A DNA stretch of 64,000 nucleotides from an uncultured Bacilli bacterium (GTDB lineage Bacteria > Bacillota_I > Bacilli_A > RF39 > UBA660): assembly GCA_934086815.1 (NCBI GenBank), contig CAKOIM010000003.1, positions 1 to 64,000 of the forward strand. Reading direction: 5' to 3'. Below the pieces are notes generated by a model. That model searched no databases and had not been told where the DNA came from. It saw nothing but the letters and a program-made list of their open reading frames with translations. The translations under genes and the position numbers were made by a program. Positions 63,371 to 64,000 of the stretch are shown piece after piece (position 1 is the stretch's first letter; each line of letters opens with the position of its first letter).

Positions 63371-63922
63371 CTATTTAGTATTATAAATATTCATCGTTTT
63401 ATCTATACCACTTACTACAAAAGAATCAATAATTTCATTAAAAACTTTACAATTATTTGTAATTATCTTAAGTTCACTATGCGAAAACTTACCTAAAACA
63501 TAATCTATTACTTCATCTTTTTTGACAGAACTAATGCCTATTTTAAGTCTAGCAAAACTTTGAGTATGAAGACAATTTATAATAGATTTTATCCCATTAT
63601 GTCCTCCACTTCCTGAGTTAATCTTTAGTTTATATAGGCCAAATTGTTGATCTAAATCATCTTGAATAATTAAAATATTTTCAATTGGTATAGCAAAATA
63701 ATTAACAAATTCATAAACAGCTTGTCCAGATAAATTCATATACGTTTGGGGTTTTAAAAATATAACCTTTTCACCACTTATATTAGTTTCAAAATATAAT
63801 CCATTAAACTTCTTTGACCATTTTTCGTTACCTACATAATTATCTAAAACCATAAATCCAATATTATGCCTAGTATTATCATATTTTTTTTCCGGATTTC
63901 CTAATCCCACTATTAACTTCAT
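63371..63922 (-). CDS. pth: Peptidyl-tRNA hydrolase
   Basis: This 183-residue enzyme has LIVGLGNPEKKYDNTRHNIGFMVLD (with the catalytic His), FLKPQTYMNLSG, IIQDDLD and SGGHNGIKSI. It releases peptides from drop-off peptidyl-tRNA. pth-mfd-spoVT is the order of B. subtilis. Confidence 0.97.
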   Translation of the reverse strand: MKLIVGLGNPEKKYDNTRHNIGFMVLDNYVGNEKWSKKFNGLYFETNISGEKVIFLKPQTYMNLSGQAVYEFVNYFAIPIENILIIQDDLDQQFGLYKLKINSGSGGHNGIKSIINCLHTQSFARLKIGISSVKKDEVIDYVLGKFSHSELKIITNNCKVFNEIIDSFVVSGIDKTMNIYNTK

Positions 63923-63924
63923 AA

Positions 63925-64000
63925 TTACACCTCTTTAAATAAATGTTGATAAGTACTTAAGTTATTAACACACATTTCTTTATTAAAAATTACACCATAT
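63925..64000 (-). CDS. Possible 3' end of an upstream gene
   Basis: A minus-strand frame enters at the window end and reads YGVIFNKEMCVNNLSTYQHL, then FKEV and TAA, overlapping the pth ribosome binding site region. It may be the last 25 codons of a larger protein. Too short to identify. Confidence 0.35.
   Translation of the reverse strand, partial: YGVIFNKEMCVNNLSTYQHLFKEV

Overview
The window is very AT-rich DNA from a low-G+C Gram-positive bacterium, most likely an uncultured, gut-type member of the Bacilli (Erysipelotrichia/RF39-like). The basis is B. subtilis-like gene order (pth-mfd-spoVT; metG-tatD-3D protein-ksgA-yabG-veg-spoVG; yabP-yabQ-divIC), WhiA/YvcK, GerQ, and the standard genetic code (TGA is a real stop in several overlapping genes). 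Spore-associated genes (yabG, yabP, yabQ, spoVG, spoVT, gerQ) suggest a sporulating or recently sporulating ancestor. Almost all genes lie on the minus strand.

Layout. 1-3.7 kb: end of a mobilizable element with the start of a MobV relaxase gene and an AAA+ ATPase/subtilase pair of the IetAS type. 3.6-4.4 kb: debris, namely an amidase-like 5' scrap and a HipA-like kinase remnant whose middle is inverted. 4.6-9.7 kb: response regulator, histidine kinase, amino-acid adenylating ligase, PLP decarboxylase-like enzyme and carrier protein in one run. 9.8-14.3 kb: MarR-controlled heterodimeric ABC exporter. 14.4-18.1 kb: CFI-box protein, EbsC/YbaK deacylase, RDD protein, HtrA and an Abi_2 protein.

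18.75-27.71 kb: an 8.95-kb serine-recombinase element inserted into the conserved DAGHGG codons of an N-acetylmuramoyl-L-alanine amidase gene. Both halves of the amidase and a 10-bp direct repeat define its ends exactly. It carries dinD, the large serine recombinase, replication-type winged-helix genes, two unknown proteins, a decayed MobV gene, and a nucleotide module (deoxyribosyltransferase, MazG-like, thymidylate-kinase-like with an in-frame TGA).

27.9-44.1 kb: housekeeping genes, including a TtcA-like enzyme, an RlmI-like methyltransferase, rplM-rpsI, truA, nrdG, whiA, yvcK, yitT, gerQ, ftsEX with an EnvC/M23 hydrolase, and a MurJ/SpoVB flippase. Between nrdG and truA sit two small proteins that look like EcfA ATPases stripped of their nucleotide-binding motifs. 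44-55 kb: two copies of a divergent XRE-regulator/exported-protein locus, with gapA, a nucleoside kinase, clpP and the sporulation cluster between them. 55-64 kb: tatD, metG and dut behind a T-box, a shortened fhs, spoVT, mfd and pth.

Most worth following up: the two-component/adenylation/decarboxylase/carrier operon, the exactly delimited amidase-targeting element with its cargo, the IetAS pair with paired operator boxes, and the vestigial EcfA pair. No tRNA genes, rRNA genes or CRISPR arrays were seen.
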